Assembly (NCBI GenBank): GCA_041907025.1
Contig: JAYRIB010000064.1
Span: forward strand, 1-36,173
From: CAYPSN01 sp041907025
GTDB taxonomy: Bacteria > Patescibacteriota > Saccharimonadia > CAILAD01 > JADZBC01
DNA length: 36,173 nt
Reading direction: 5' to 3'
Shown: piece after piece, positions 7,501 to 15,206 of the stretch
Layout: each line of letters opens with the position of its first letter
How positions within the stretch are numbered: position 1 is the first letter of the stretch
Notes under the pieces: model-generated
What the model saw: only the letters and a program-made list of their open reading frames with translations
The model's database searches: none
What the model was told of the DNA's origin: nothing
Program-made: the position numbers and the translations under genes

Positions 7501-10500
7501 GCAGCCACATATGATGGCTCCACCATGAAGCTATATATAAACGGTCAGCTTGATACTACTCAGGCAGTTCTGCTTACTATGCCTGATTCAGCAGCGCCAT
7601 TGTTTCTTGGTGCTGCTCAAGGTTCATCACGGGCCGACGCTCCTAATGGTGTCTTAGGTGGCAGCCTTGATGAAGTACGCATAAGTAATATTGCTCGAAC
7701 CAGCTTTACTACAAAGCCGTACTCAACCAGTCGAGTTGCCGTACGCTTGGCAGCAGCAGCATATACGGAGGGTATAGCAAGTTGGGATGGCTTAGCTGCC
7801 AATATCAGCGCTGATGGCGGTAGTGTGTTGTTTCGCTTGTCTCTAGACGGCGGTACGAGTTGGAAGTATTGGGACGGCGCTGCTTGGTCGGTATCGGCTG
7901 ATTTAAGTCAGGCAAGTACGATTGCCGATGTGAACGCCAACATCGGCGGCTTGGCTGTTACTTCGGGCGGTATTATGTGGCAGGCTGTTTTGCAGGGCGA
8001 TGGTGATCAGCGTCCGCAGATAAACTCCGCGACCTTGAGTGCAACCTCGGATACCACCGCTCCCAATGTAAACGCTGATGGGGTGGTTATGAAGACGACA
8101 TTCGCAGGGTCACTGATCGCCGAAAACGCCTGGACAAATGCGCCGAATCCGTACTTCACTTGGGATCCAGCGGTTGATAGTCAATCGTCAATTGCTGGTT
8201 ACTGCTTGTATCTTGGCCAATCTATCAGTGAGGACCCGCTGAGCGCCAAAGGCTTGCTTGGTACTAGTCCGCTTAACCTTTCGGACGCCTGTCCGTTTGC
8301 TGTGTCGGGTCAGGAACTTAACTTAGTAACCTCTGGCCTGCTTGCGTCACCGTTGACGAGCTCAAACACGCCTTACTACCTTAATATTAAGGCGGTTGAT
8401 AACGCTGGCAATGTAGTGAGTACAAGCAAACAATTTAGCTTCCGTTATGACAATACCGTGCCGTCTAATCCTTTGTTCGTTTCCACACCCTCGCAGTTTG
8501 TTTCTAATAAGCAGGTGAGCATAACTTGGCCAACCGTTGGCGGTGACGCTGCTGCCGATACTCATTCTGGCATCGTTGGTTTGCAGTATCGTATCGGGTC
8601 GGGTGGTACTTGGTACGGGGATAGCCACAGCGGTGCTCAAGATATGACCGATTTGCTGACCAACGACGGCACGTACCAAACAATCGACCCGACTGACTTT
8701 GATAATCTGAGTGATGGCAACAATACGATTTACTTCCGCACCTGGGATACCGCTGGCAACGTCAGCACTGCTTATGTGACGGGTGTGATTAAGATCAATA
8801 CCTCATCGCCGTCAGTACCACAGAATCTAACAGCGACACCGAGTACGAATACGACCAACAGCTTTGCATTCAGCTGGTTGGCGCCAGCGAGCTTTGGCGG
8901 TTCGGCGTCTAACCTGAGCTATTGCTATACCATTAATACACTACCGTCCGTTAATACCTGTAGTTTCACAGCAACGGGGGTAACCTCGCTGGTGGCCAGT
9001 GCATACGCGACTCAGCCAGGTGCCAACACCATCTACGTAGTGGCCAAAGATGAGTCTGACAACATTAACTACGCCGCCTACGCTCAAGCTACCTTTACTG
9101 CCAATACCTCGGCGCCTGGTTTGCCACTGAACGCCGACATTGCCGACATTAGCGTCAAGGCAACTTCGAACTGGAAGCTGGCAGTGTCCTGGGAGCAACC
9201 AACCGACGTCGGTGCTGGCGTAGCTCAATACCGAGTCTACCGCTCGGTCGATGACGTCACTTATGCACAGGTTGCTACTACCTCGGGTACAAGTTACGTC
9301 GATAGCGGACTCGACTCCGTGCGTTATTATTACAAACTCAAGGCCTGTGACTCGGCCAATAACTGTGGCGCTCTAACCCTGCCGATCAACGAGAAACCAA
9401 CGGGCAAGTACACAACAGCGGCTGGACTGGTGTCGGACCCCGTGGTGAGCGACGTGAGTACGCGGCGCGTAACCATTAGCTGGTCGACGGATCGTGAGAG
9501 CGATAGCCGCATTCAGTTTGGTAAAAGCTCGGGTAACTACTTCGCCACCGAGGTAGCAAGCTCGCAGCAGACGACCGCTCACGGTATTACTATCAATAAC
9601 TTAACCTCTGGTACTACGTATTACGCCCGTGCACGCTGGACAGACGAGGACGGCAACGTTGGCTCTTCCGATGAATTCACCTTCAGCACCAGTCCAGCAC
9701 CGACGGTTAAGGAAGTCACCAATAAGCAAGTTGGCTTGGGTAGCGCCACCGTGCAGTTCACAACTAAGGAAGCGACAAAAGTGAAGATTCTGTATGGCAA
9801 ATCGGAGAGCTTTGGTGGCAGCAACGAAGTTAACACCTCGACCCAAGAATCAACCTATACGACGGTACTGGCAAATCTTGAAGATGGTACGAAATATTAC
9901 TACAAGCTCAACACTTACGATAGCGAGGATAACGAATATGAGGGCAATGTGTATTCGCTGACGACGCCGTCTCGACCACGTATTAGTAACTTGCGCTTTG
10001 AGCCAGTCGAAGGCGAGCCGACCAGTACGCAACGGGTAAGTTGGACCACGAATGTACCTGCTACTTCGGAAGTTTCCTATTCCGCCCAAGGCCAGCCAGC
10101 GCAAGAAAAGCTCGATAGCCAACTCGTTACAGATCATAGCGTGGTGATCTTAGGTTTGGCCGACGATAGCACCTACAGCTTAGTGGCACGTTCGCGTGAC
10201 GGCCAGGGCAACGCTGCAATCAGTGAGACCCAGACCTTCCGCACCGCGCTTGATACTCGCGCGCCGAAGATTAGTGATGTAGTGGTAAAGAGTGCCGTAC
10301 GCGGTAGCGGCAGCGATGCCCGCGGTCAGATTGTCGTAAGTTGGCAAACCGATGAGCCGTCAACCAGTCAAGTGTCGTTCGGTCAGGGCTCACAAAACGG
10401 CGAATACAGTTCGCGTACCGCCGAGGATGCCAAGCTCGTTACTGAGCATTTGGTGATCATTTCAGATCTCACGCCGTCCAAGGTGTATCAAGTGCAAGCA

Positions 10501-10629
10501 CTGGCTAAGGATCGTAGCGGGAACCAGGCTAAGTCACTTGACCAGACCACGATTGTCGGTAAAGCACCGGCCAGCATCTTCGACATTGTGTTTAAGACAC
10601 TTCAGGGAATATTTAGCTTCATAAAGTAG
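4585..10629 (+). CDS. Giant surface protein: LamG split by propeller repeats, then Ig/Fn3 modules
   Basis: A 2014-aa exported protein, probably an adhesin or other surface structure. Residues 1-62 are basic and cytoplasmic. A hydrophobic helix (about 65-82) ends near the signal-peptidase-like site SAFA. Residues ~130-249 resemble the first half of a LamG/concanavalin-like jelly roll (ALYHADN ... GALQFN ... LEGWLKL). Residues ~250-952 are about 14 repeats of ~50 aa with the pattern LYAGTG ... EVWK.DG..W..IGGDG.NSSW, as in beta-propeller blades. The jelly roll then resumes at ~952-1065 (WRHFAATYDGSTMKLYING ... GSLDEVRISNIA). About seven Ig/Fn3-like modules follow; the last four (about 1614-2000) resemble the Fn3-like domain of purple acid phosphatases. 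The GTG start lacks a ribosome binding site; the frame is open upstream and GAGG precedes an ATA at 4540, so the true start is uncertain. Eight bases separate it from the ATPase gene. The sugar or protein ligand is unknown. Confidence 0.85.
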   Translation: MAKYSRTRRAHSAMRKHVRKTGASAAAAAQAAHRATLKRGHERLQTAVPAYRTWHTWRYHKHVHYGVLVAVLAAGLLNVALYRSAFAVSDVTKLWDFSNQSEYTFSDVNALEFNGTSVRLKAQNYTSDGNTMALYHADNASGASLTDSSSNNNAVSLTSTTWGAGKLGGALQFNETTSSARAADSSSLSLTQSNTLEGWLKLNSSFGAGSSAGRQTLLDKGPYKLYLDEQTGKAVYELQNSSATSWQQQAGNGVNGSWDSDGKNTAEASVGIGTDLYVGTGNSTAGDAEVWKQSAGGVWTRIGGASLNASWAANTFESVTSLATDGTNLYAGTGISSGDAEVWKWDGATWTRIGGDAINASWNVNTYNSVLSLNYFGGNLYAGTGNGTGAGEVWKFNGVSWSQIGGDGVGSSWAAAFKVNRLENDGTNLYAGTGNTAGMADVWRYNGSTWTQIGGDGLNSSWAASTYEEVLSSYYMGSNLYIGLGTSSGDGEVWRWSGSAWAKLASSGVGFPAATYEGVYSLSGDGTNLYAGTGTGAGDGDVWKYSGSSWSQIGGDGLNSGWTGATNVSTLAYVNSKLYANGVFGSSSAIPLSSFNGTSWTLEGGQYYKGSWGFNGFNSVKSMTTHQGKLYAGMVSAYGGAIVFEYNNGTWNQIGGNSTNGSWALGTFNAIESMTSYGGALVVGTTGTASGDAEVWSWDGSSWTKLGGDGANSSWNTSYSAIKSLATVNGMLYAGVGSTGNNGEVWKYESGSWLKIGGGGTNGSWNNVFRYITSMTVYNGQLVIGGTGSSTASAEVWKWDGSVWSKIGGDGVSSSWNTTTYLEVNALSSYQGVLYAGVGGSVGDGELWRFDGAIWTKVGGDGVGSSWDGTTHRRVNTITAYNGDLYVGTAGSAADGDIWKYDGTNWQQVGGDSVNSSWINTVTSVQSAVVYKGKLFTGLGDNVSVHPLVYSLGNNGYLESSVSSFDTNWRHFAATYDGSTMKLYINGQLDTTQAVLLTMPDSAAPLFLGAAQGSSRADAPNGVLGGSLDEVRISNIARTSFTTKPYSTSRVAVRLAAAAYTEGIASWDGLAANISADGGSVLFRLSLDGGTSWKYWDGAAWSVSADLSQASTIADVNANIGGLAVTSGGIMWQAVLQGDGDQRPQINSATLSATSDTTAPNVNADGVVMKTTFAGSLIAENAWTNAPNPYFTWDPAVDSQSSIAGYCLYLGQSISEDPLSAKGLLGTSPLNLSDACPFAVSGQELNLVTSGLLASPLTSSNTPYYLNIKAVDNAGNVVSTSKQFSFRYDNTVPSNPLFVSTPSQFVSNKQVSITWPTVGGDAAADTHSGIVGLQYRIGSGGTWYGDSHSGAQDMTDLLTNDGTYQTIDPTDFDNLSDGNNTIYFRTWDTAGNVSTAYVTGVIKINTSSPSVPQNLTATPSTNTTNSFAFSWLAPASFGGSASNLSYCYTINTLPSVNTCSFTATGVTSLVASAYATQPGANTIYVVAKDESDNINYAAYAQATFTANTSAPGLPLNADIADISVKATSNWKLAVSWEQPTDVGAGVAQYRVYRSVDDVTYAQVATTSGTSYVDSGLDSVRYYYKLKACDSANNCGALTLPINEKPTGKYTTAAGLVSDPVVSDVSTRRVTISWSTDRESDSRIQFGKSSGNYFATEVASSQQTTAHGITINNLTSGTTYYARARWTDEDGNVGSSDEFTFSTSPAPTVKEVTNKQVGLGSATVQFTTKEATKVKILYGKSESFGGSNEVNTSTQESTYTTVLANLEDGTKYYYKLNTYDSEDNEYEGNVYSLTTPSRPRISNLRFEPVEGEPTSTQRVSWTTNVPATSEVSYSAQGQPAQEKLDSQLVTDHSVVILGLADDSTYSLVARSRDGQGNAAISETQTFRTALDTRAPKISDVVVKSAVRGSGSDARGQIVVSWQTDEPSTSQVSFGQGSQNGEYSSRTAEDAKLVTEHLVIISDLTPSKVYQVQALAKDRSGNQAKSLDQTTIVGKAPASIFDIVFKTLQGIFSFIK
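5335..7440 (+). repeat. About 14 propeller-type coding repeats
   Basis: Roughly 150-base units encode blades ending in IGGDG.NSSW or variants. By eye I count 13 good copies and one degenerate copy, which would suit two seven-bladed propellers. The copies differ enough in DNA that this is an old tandem array. Blades 5, 7 and 8 have lost part of the motif (for example LASSGVGF in place of IGGDG). Confidence 0.8.
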
Positions 10630-10637
10630 GGAATGTA

Positions 10638-11411
10638 ATGCAGAATTTGATTGAATTTAACCATGTAGATAAAAGCTTTGAGGTCGACGAGCGCCAAGTG
10701 CCAGTTTTGCATGACATTAATCTTGCGATCAAGCCGAACTCCTTTGTAATCATCTATGGTCCATCTGGGAGTGGTAAGAGTACCTTACTTAACATCATTA
10801 TGGGGTTAGAGCCGCCCACTAAAGGGGTCGTTAGAATTGACGGCCGTGAAATCTATACGGAATCAACTCGCGCTCGGGCTCTGTATCGCTCACAAAATCT
10901 CGGCGCAATCTACCAATCAATGTATTGGATTAAGAGCTTAACCGTTCTCCAGAACGTAGCCTTACCCTTATCACTTTCCGGCAAGACGAGAGGCGAATCG
11001 CACCGAATAGCTTTAGAGAAGCTCAAACAGGTCGGCATGGACGCCTTTGCCCATTACATGCCAGTGCTGCTCTCTGGTGGTCAGCAGCAGCGTGTGGCTA
11101 TGGCGCGCGCCCTGGTGGCAGAGCCGACCATGATCGTGGCCGATGAGCCGACTGGTAACCTAGATAGTAAAACTGGTGATGCAGCTATGAATCTACTCAT
11201 GAATTACCACCGCTCAACTGGCTGCACCGTTATCTTAGTAACCCACAATCTTGAATATTTATCACTTAGCAAGGATCGCTACTACATGCAGGACGGGCGA
11301 CTCAAGCTGGACACAGACATTCATACTACTGAGCATGTTAGTAGGCTGGTCAGCCAGATGCGCAATCGCCTGGATAGGGGCGAGAGAGGGCAGGTGCGAG
11401 ATGTTTCATAA
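10638..11411 (+). CDS. ABC transporter ATPase (MacB/LolD type)
   Basis: A 257-aa ATPase that should power the FtsX-like permease encoded next. Motifs: Walker A GPSGSGKST (about residues 40-48), Q-loop region, signature LLSGGQQQRVAMARAL, Walker B MIVADEPTGNLDS and H-loop VTHNLEYL. The EPTGNLD sequence is typical of the MacB/LolD/FtsE group. The C-terminal ~30 residues form a charged extension beyond the usual domain. It starts at ATG 10638 with AGGGA upstream, eight bases after the giant surface gene, and its end overlaps the permease start by 11 bases, so the three are surely translated from one transcript. No separate periplasmic adaptor (MacA) gene is present. Confidence 0.92.
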   Translation: MQNLIEFNHVDKSFEVDERQVPVLHDINLAIKPNSFVIIYGPSGSGKSTLLNIIMGLEPPTKGVVRIDGREIYTESTRARALYRSQNLGAIYQSMYWIKSLTVLQNVALPLSLSGKTRGESHRIALEKLKQVGMDAFAHYMPVLLSGGQQQRVAMARALVAEPTMIVADEPTGNLDSKTGDAAMNLLMNYHRSTGCTVILVTHNLEYLSLSKDRYYMQDGRLKLDTDIHTTEHVSRLVSQMRNRLDRGERGQVRDVS

Positions 11412-12648
11412 GGCCAAACAAGTACTGGGCTTGCACAAACACAAAAGTGAGCCGCGCCTGAGCTTTCTGATCGCGATGGCACTGAGCAATTTATGGTATA
11501 AGAAGCTGCGCACAGCCTTAACAGTTGCTGGCGTCGTGATTGGTATTGGTTCAATCGTGTTCTTAGTTTCGCTTGGCCTGGGCTTACAGAACTTAGTGAC
11601 TAAGCGCGTGGTAAGCTCTGACTCAGTCCGCACCATCGAAGTGACGTCGCCAGATGCTAATTTAGTTAAGCTCGATAGCAAGGCAGTTAGTCAAATTAGT
11701 CGGTTTGGTGTCTTTAGCAATGTGACGAAGATCTATTCTTTCCCGGCCAAGATTAGCGCTGACGCAGCACTGACCGATAGCGTGGTGTACGGTGTCGATG
11801 GTGATTATGTAGCGGTGGTGATTCCCCAAAAACTTGCTGGTGATTTCCCTCGGACGTTGGGGTCAAATGAGATTGTAATTGGTAATTCCTTGCTTCAGCC
11901 GCTGAATATCGCCAGCGCCAAAGACGCGATTGGTAAGCAAATTGAGGTTAATATGATTGTGCCGGACGTGCAGAGTAGTACGAAGGCCAGCAAGACAATC
12001 ACTAAGCAGTACACCATTCGTGGTGTGATTGAGAGTGGTGCCGGAACTGATATCTACATTGGCCAGCAAGTCTTTATGGACGCTGGCTTGCGGAATTATG
12101 AACAGGTAAGACTCGTAGCCAAAGACCAATCGGCGGTGGGTGGCATTCGAAAGCAAATCGAAGCCCTTGGGCTGTCCACCACCTCACCGATTGACACCTT
12201 GCAGCAGATTAACCAGCTGTTTATATTCTTTAACTTCATTCTGGCTGGCTTTGGTAGTATCGGTATGTTGATCGCCGTGCTGGGCATGCTCAACACCTTA
12301 ACCATCTCACTCTTAGAACGTACGCAAGAGATTGGCTTAATCGTGTCATTGGGTGGCACGGAGACCGACATTAAAAAGCTGTTCGTGTCTGAGTCACTGG
12401 TCCTTTCCATTATGGGCGGGGTGCTTGGCTTGGTGCTGGCTTTTGGTGGCGGCAAACTGATTGATCTTGGCCTCAATACCTTGGCGGCTCGCCAGGGGCT
12501 GACCGAACGGTTTAGTATGTTCTCGCTGCCGTTTACGCTCATCGCCGCCGTGGTGGCATTCATGATTGTCGTTGGCTTAGCGGTTGTGTATGTGCCTGCT
12601 CGCCGCGCCGCGCGCATTAACCCGATTACTGCGCTGAGAAGAGAGTAG
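11401..12648 (+). CDS. FtsX/MacB-family ABC permease
   Basis: A 415-aa membrane protein, partner of the ATPase before it. It has the family layout: one N-terminal helix (about 45-68, LRTALTVAGVVIGIGSIVF), a ~190-residue extracellular domain, and three C-terminal helices in the FtsX domain, ending VYVPARRAARINPITALRRE, which is near-diagnostic. Such permeases use mechanotransmission to move lipoproteins, peptides or surface substrates rather than forming a classic channel. The start at ATG 11401 overlaps the ATPase stop; the frame is open back to 11251, but that stretch is the ATPase gene read out of frame. The repeated terminator at 12690-12732 closes the operon. Since the giant surface protein is the first gene of this operon, it is a candidate substrate or partner. 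Confidence 0.9.
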   Translation: MFHKAKQVLGLHKHKSEPRLSFLIAMALSNLWYKKLRTALTVAGVVIGIGSIVFLVSLGLGLQNLVTKRVVSSDSVRTIEVTSPDANLVKLDSKAVSQISRFGVFSNVTKIYSFPAKISADAALTDSVVYGVDGDYVAVVIPQKLAGDFPRTLGSNEIVIGNSLLQPLNIASAKDAIGKQIEVNMIVPDVQSSTKASKTITKQYTIRGVIESGAGTDIYIGQQVFMDAGLRNYEQVRLVAKDQSAVGGIRKQIEALGLSTTSPIDTLQQINQLFIFFNFILAGFGSIGMLIAVLGMLNTLTISLLERTQEIGLIVSLGGTETDIKKLFVSESLVLSIMGGVLGLVLAFGGGKLIDLGLNTLAARQGLTERFSMFSLPFTLIAAVVAFMIVVGLAVVYVPARRAARINPITALRRE

Positions 12649-12689
12649 CTTCCCTCATATAGTGCTGGTGTGGTAGGTCCCGATCGCCC

Positions 12690-12732
12690 CAAGCAATTTG
12701 ATAGTTGCGACTCTCGGGTCGCTTCTTTCGTT
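12690..12732 (+). terminator. Terminator, copy 2 of the repeated element
   Basis: GCGAC-TCTCGG-GTCGC hairpin followed by TTCTTTCGTT, nearly identical to 3667-3709 (one mismatch over 30 bases). It ends the surface-protein/ABC operon. The frame of the next gene is open through it, so it argues against the longer start of that gene. Confidence 0.75.
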
Positions 12733-12737
12733 TGTGA

Positions 12738-12743
12738 TAAAAT
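12738..12743 (+). promoter_or_regulatory. -10 box directly before the hydrolase gene
   Basis: TAAAAT lies seven bases before the ATG at 12751 (an overlapping GATAAA with upstream TG is also possible). This indicates a leaderless or nearly leaderless transcript. The -35 would fall within the terminator tail and is not clear. Confidence 0.45.
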
Positions 12744-12750
12744 GAGACCT

Positions 12751-13131
12751 ATGACTGACAAACCAAGAACATATGCCTTTGACTTCGACGGCGTGATAGC
12801 ACAATATGATGGCTTTAAGGGACACGATCATTTTGGTGAACCGATAGTCGCTACCGTAGAAGCCATCCGTATCCTGAAAAGTCGTGGCCATAAGATTCTT
12901 ATCTACAGTACGCGCACGAGTGACTCCCTCAAAGCCTACTGCGAAACGCACAACATTCCGGTGGACTACTACAATGAGAATCCAGAACTAAGCACCGGCA
13001 GCCCTAAGCCAGTAGCATACCTCTATATTGATGATCGGACGGTTCGCTACGATGGCCAGTCAACCCAGAGGCTCTTAGAGGAGATTGAGACCTTTGAGGT
13101 CTATTGGAAGAAGTCAAAGGGCGACCAGTAG
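12751..13131 (+). CDS. Small HAD-superfamily hydrolase
   Basis: A 126-aa protein with HAD phosphatase motifs: motif I DFDGVIAQ (nucleophile Asp11 and acid/base Asp13), motif II in YSTRTSD, and an acidic pair in YIDDRTVRYDG as motif IV. It has no cap domain and fits the short hydrolase class often annotated as HAD-like or polynucleotide-phosphatase-like proteins. The substrate is unknown. ATG 12751 (MTDKPRTYAFDFDG) is preferred because the longer frame includes the upstream terminator; ATG 12742 is possible. No ribosome binding site is seen, and a -10 box lies just upstream, so translation is probably leaderless. The stop is two bases before the -35 of the rpsB promoter. Confidence 0.85.
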   Translation: MTDKPRTYAFDFDGVIAQYDGFKGHDHFGEPIVATVEAIRILKSRGHKILIYSTRTSDSLKAYCETHNIPVDYYNENPELSTGSPKPVAYLYIDDRTVRYDGQSTQRLLEEIETFEVYWKKSKGDQ

Positions 13132-13133
13132 CG

Positions 13134-13162
13134 TTGACCGGTACGCTCAAATCTGGTACAAT
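13134..13162 (+). promoter_or_regulatory. Promoter of the rpsB operon
   Basis: TTGACC (13134-13139) and TACAAT (13157-13162) are 17 bases apart, five of six matches in each box. It begins two bases after the hydrolase stop codon. Transcription would start near 13169. Confidence 0.8.
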
Positions 13163-13168
13163 TCCTCG

Positions 13169-13259
13169 GTAATAATAACTACACACACCGACATTACATC
13201 CTGTCGCATCTAGATGGCTAGAGTGATACGTTGGTGCAAGGTATAAGGAGACACATACT
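13169..13259 (+). promoter_or_regulatory. rpsB mRNA leader, possible S2 control element
   Basis: About 90 bases, long for this compact genome. It can form CGACA/TGTCG (13189-13193 with 13202-13206) and TCTA/TAGA (13209-13222 region), followed by AAGGAG eleven bases before the ATG. In many bacteria S2 represses rpsB-tsf through a leader structure. The hairpins here are short, so the regulatory role is an inference from position. Confidence 0.35.
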
Positions 13260-14024
13260 ATGGCCGAAAAAGCCGCAACCAAGACCGCTAAGGTCGACCC
13301 GTTACTACAAGAATTACTTGAATCAGGTGCCCACTTTGGTCACCGCACCAGCCGTTGGAACCCTAAGATGGGCGAATACATTTTTGGCGCTCGTGGCGGT
13401 GTACACATCATTGATCTGACTAAGACAGCCGAAGGCCTCAATAAGGCTGTAGAGTTTGTGCTACGCACAACCACCGAAGGCGGTGAAGTATTGTTTGTCG
13501 GCACAAAGCGTCAGGCTAAGGGTATTGTAGAAAAGACTGCCAAAGAAGCTGGCATGCCCTACGTAACGCAGCGCTGGTTAGGTGGTATGCTGACCAACCT
13601 AGAAACCATTAATACTCGGATTAATCGCCTGAAGCGCCTGGAAGCTCAGCAGCTCGATGGTAGTTTGGAAACCCTGACTAAGAAGGAGCGCTTGGACATC
13701 ACCAACGAGATTGAGCACCTTAATAAGATCTTTGGTGGCATTCGCGAAATGAAAGGCCTGCCGAAGGCCGTATTTGTGGTTGACATGCCACGCGAAGAGA
13801 TTGCTATGAAGGAAGCACGCAAGCTTGGCATCCCAGTGATTGCTATGACCGACACGAACGCCGACCCAGACATGGCTGACTTTGTGATCCCAGCCAACGA
13901 CGACGCTCTGCGCGCCGTCACCGTGATTGCTGGCAAGATTGGTGAGGCTGCCAAGACCGGCGCAGCGCTGTATAATGCCAAGACTAAAGTTGATAAAGAA
14001 GCGGAGGAAGCAGATGTCAGTTAG
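13260..14024 (+). CDS. rpsB: 30S ribosomal protein S2
   Basis: A 254-aa protein of the small ribosomal subunit. Typical S2 sequences are clear: LLESGAHFGHRTSRWNPKM near the N-terminus, GTKRQAKGIVEKTAKE, RWLGGMLTNLETI and VIAMTDTNADPD. The N-terminus has a short Lys/Ala-rich extension (MAEKAATKTAKVD), and the C-terminus ends in a brief acidic tail. Start ATG 13260 is supported by AAGGAG. The last 11 bases overlap the tsf start, so the two are translationally coupled, the common arrangement for these genes. Confidence 0.98.
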   Translation: MAEKAATKTAKVDPLLQELLESGAHFGHRTSRWNPKMGEYIFGARGGVHIIDLTKTAEGLNKAVEFVLRTTTEGGEVLFVGTKRQAKGIVEKTAKEAGMPYVTQRWLGGMLTNLETINTRINRLKRLEAQQLDGSLETLTKKERLDITNEIEHLNKIFGGIREMKGLPKAVFVVDMPREEIAMKEARKLGIPVIAMTDTNADPDMADFVIPANDDALRAVTVIAGKIGEAAKTGAALYNAKTKVDKEAEEADVS

Positions 14025-14604
14025 TATTGAGGATATTAAGTCGTTACGCCAAATGACTGGTGCTGGTATGATGGACGCCAAAAAGGTACTCGAAGAAGCC
14101 AGCGGTGACATGGACAAAGCAATTGAGCTGATGCGCATTAAAGGTATGGCCAAGGCCGAGAAAAAAGCTGACCGCGCAACTGAGAACGGCGTTGTGGAGT
14201 CATACGTGCACGGCGGTAAAATTGGCGTACTCGTCGAGGTGGCCTGTGAGACTGACTTTGTAGCCAGAACAGATGAGTTTAAGACCTTCGTACATGACGT
14301 AGCTATTCATATAGCGGCGGCGGCACCACAGTACGTGGACCGCGTGAGTGTTCCTGCTGAGGTGAGTGACAAAGAGGCTAAACTCTTCGAACAAGAAGTG
14401 GCTGCCAGTGGCAAGCCTGCTGAGCACGCGGCCAAGATCATTGAGGGCAAGATGAACAAGTACTACGGCGGTATTTGCCTGCTGGAGCAACCGTTTGTAA
14501 AGGACCCAGACATGACTATCGAGATGCTGCTTAAGCAGTTGATTGGTAAGCTGGGTGAGAACATCTCGATTCGCCGCTTTGAGCGCATGGAACTCGGCGC
14601 CTAA
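14014..14604 (+). CDS. tsf: Translation elongation factor Ts
   Basis: A 196-aa short-form EF-Ts, the guanine nucleotide exchange factor of EF-Tu. It has the N-terminal UBA-like domain (IKSLRQMTGAGMMDAKKVLE) and the core signature VACETDFVARTDEF. It lacks the second half-repeat and coiled-coil of the 280-residue E. coli form, as in Thermus and several reduced genomes. ATG 14014 (MSVSIEDIKSLR) is preceded by GGAGG and lies inside the rpsB end; the same frame is open back to 13927, but that portion overlaps rpsB and is not EF-Ts-like. pyrH, usually between tsf and frr, is missing. Confidence 0.96.
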   Translation: MSVSIEDIKSLRQMTGAGMMDAKKVLEEASGDMDKAIELMRIKGMAKAEKKADRATENGVVESYVHGGKIGVLVEVACETDFVARTDEFKTFVHDVAIHIAAAAPQYVDRVSVPAEVSDKEAKLFEQEVAASGKPAEHAAKIIEGKMNKYYGGICLLEQPFVKDPDMTIEMLLKQLIGKLGENISIRRFERMELGA

Positions 14605-14610
14605 AAAGAC

Positions 14611-14624
14611 TATAATCTTATAAT
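14611..14624 (+). promoter_or_regulatory. Two TATAAT boxes before frr
   Basis: Perfect TATAAT hexamers occur at 14611-14616 and 14619-14624, just after tsf. No good -35 is seen for either. They may give frr and downstream genes an extra internal promoter. The frr ribosome binding site AAGGGG (14629-14634) follows. Confidence 0.4.
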
Positions 14625-14638
14625 AGTAAGGGGTAGCT

Positions 14639-15199
14639 ATGGTAGAAGAAATCCTAGGGTCTGTTGAAGATAAGATGAAGAAAGCACTCGGCTTTTTTGA
14701 TGAAGAGCTGGGCAACATTCGTGGTGCCCGCGCTCAAGTTGGTTTGGTTGATAGTATTAAGGTTGATGCATATGGCCAGGAAATGGTGCTCAAGCAGATT
14801 GCGACCGTCTCGACCCCGGATGCGCGGACTATTATGATTCAGCCGTGGGATAAGGCGCTGATGGCCTCGATTGAAAAAGCCATTCGCGATAATCAAAGTC
14901 TCGGGCTTAATCCGTCTAATGACGGCAATGTGATTCGGCTGAACGTCCCGGCGCTGACCGAAGAGCGCCGCGCAGAGCTGGCCAAGTCACTCAATACTAA
15001 GCTCGAAGAGTGCAATATTACCTTGCGCAACGCTCGCCATGAAGGCATGGACAGTGCTAAGAAAAAGAAGAATGCCAAAGAGATGACCGAAGATGATCTG
15101 TATGCCACCGAGCAACGTCTGAATAAGTTGATCGACAAGTACCAAGCTGCAGCCGAAGGCTTACTCAGTACCAAGCAAAAAGAGATCATGGAAGTTTAA
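14639..15199 (+). CDS. frr: Ribosome recycling factor
   Basis: A 186-aa protein, the standard length, which with EF-G splits the ribosome after termination. Recognisable stretches: ELGNIRGARAQVGLVDSIKV, PWDKALMASIEKAI, GLNPSNDGNVIRLNVPALTEERR and the C-terminal helix RLNKLIDKYQAAAEGLLSTKQKEIMEV. The start at ATG 14639 follows AAGGGG. It sits 34 bases after tsf and seven before uppS, in the conserved order tsf-frr-uppS with pyrH lost. Confidence 0.97.
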   Translation: MVEEILGSVEDKMKKALGFFDEELGNIRGARAQVGLVDSIKVDAYGQEMVLKQIATVSTPDARTIMIQPWDKALMASIEKAIRDNQSLGLNPSNDGNVIRLNVPALTEERRAELAKSLNTKLEECNITLRNARHEGMDSAKKKKNAKEMTEDDLYATEQRLNKLIDKYQAAAEGLLSTKQKEIMEV

Positions 15200-15206
15200 G
15201 GCCTGT

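Noticed and set aside
12670..12750. Longer start for the HAD hydrolase
   Set aside because: The extension runs through the terminator at 12690-12732 and the -10 box, and adds residues unlike the family; the DFDG motif normally lies about ten residues from the start.
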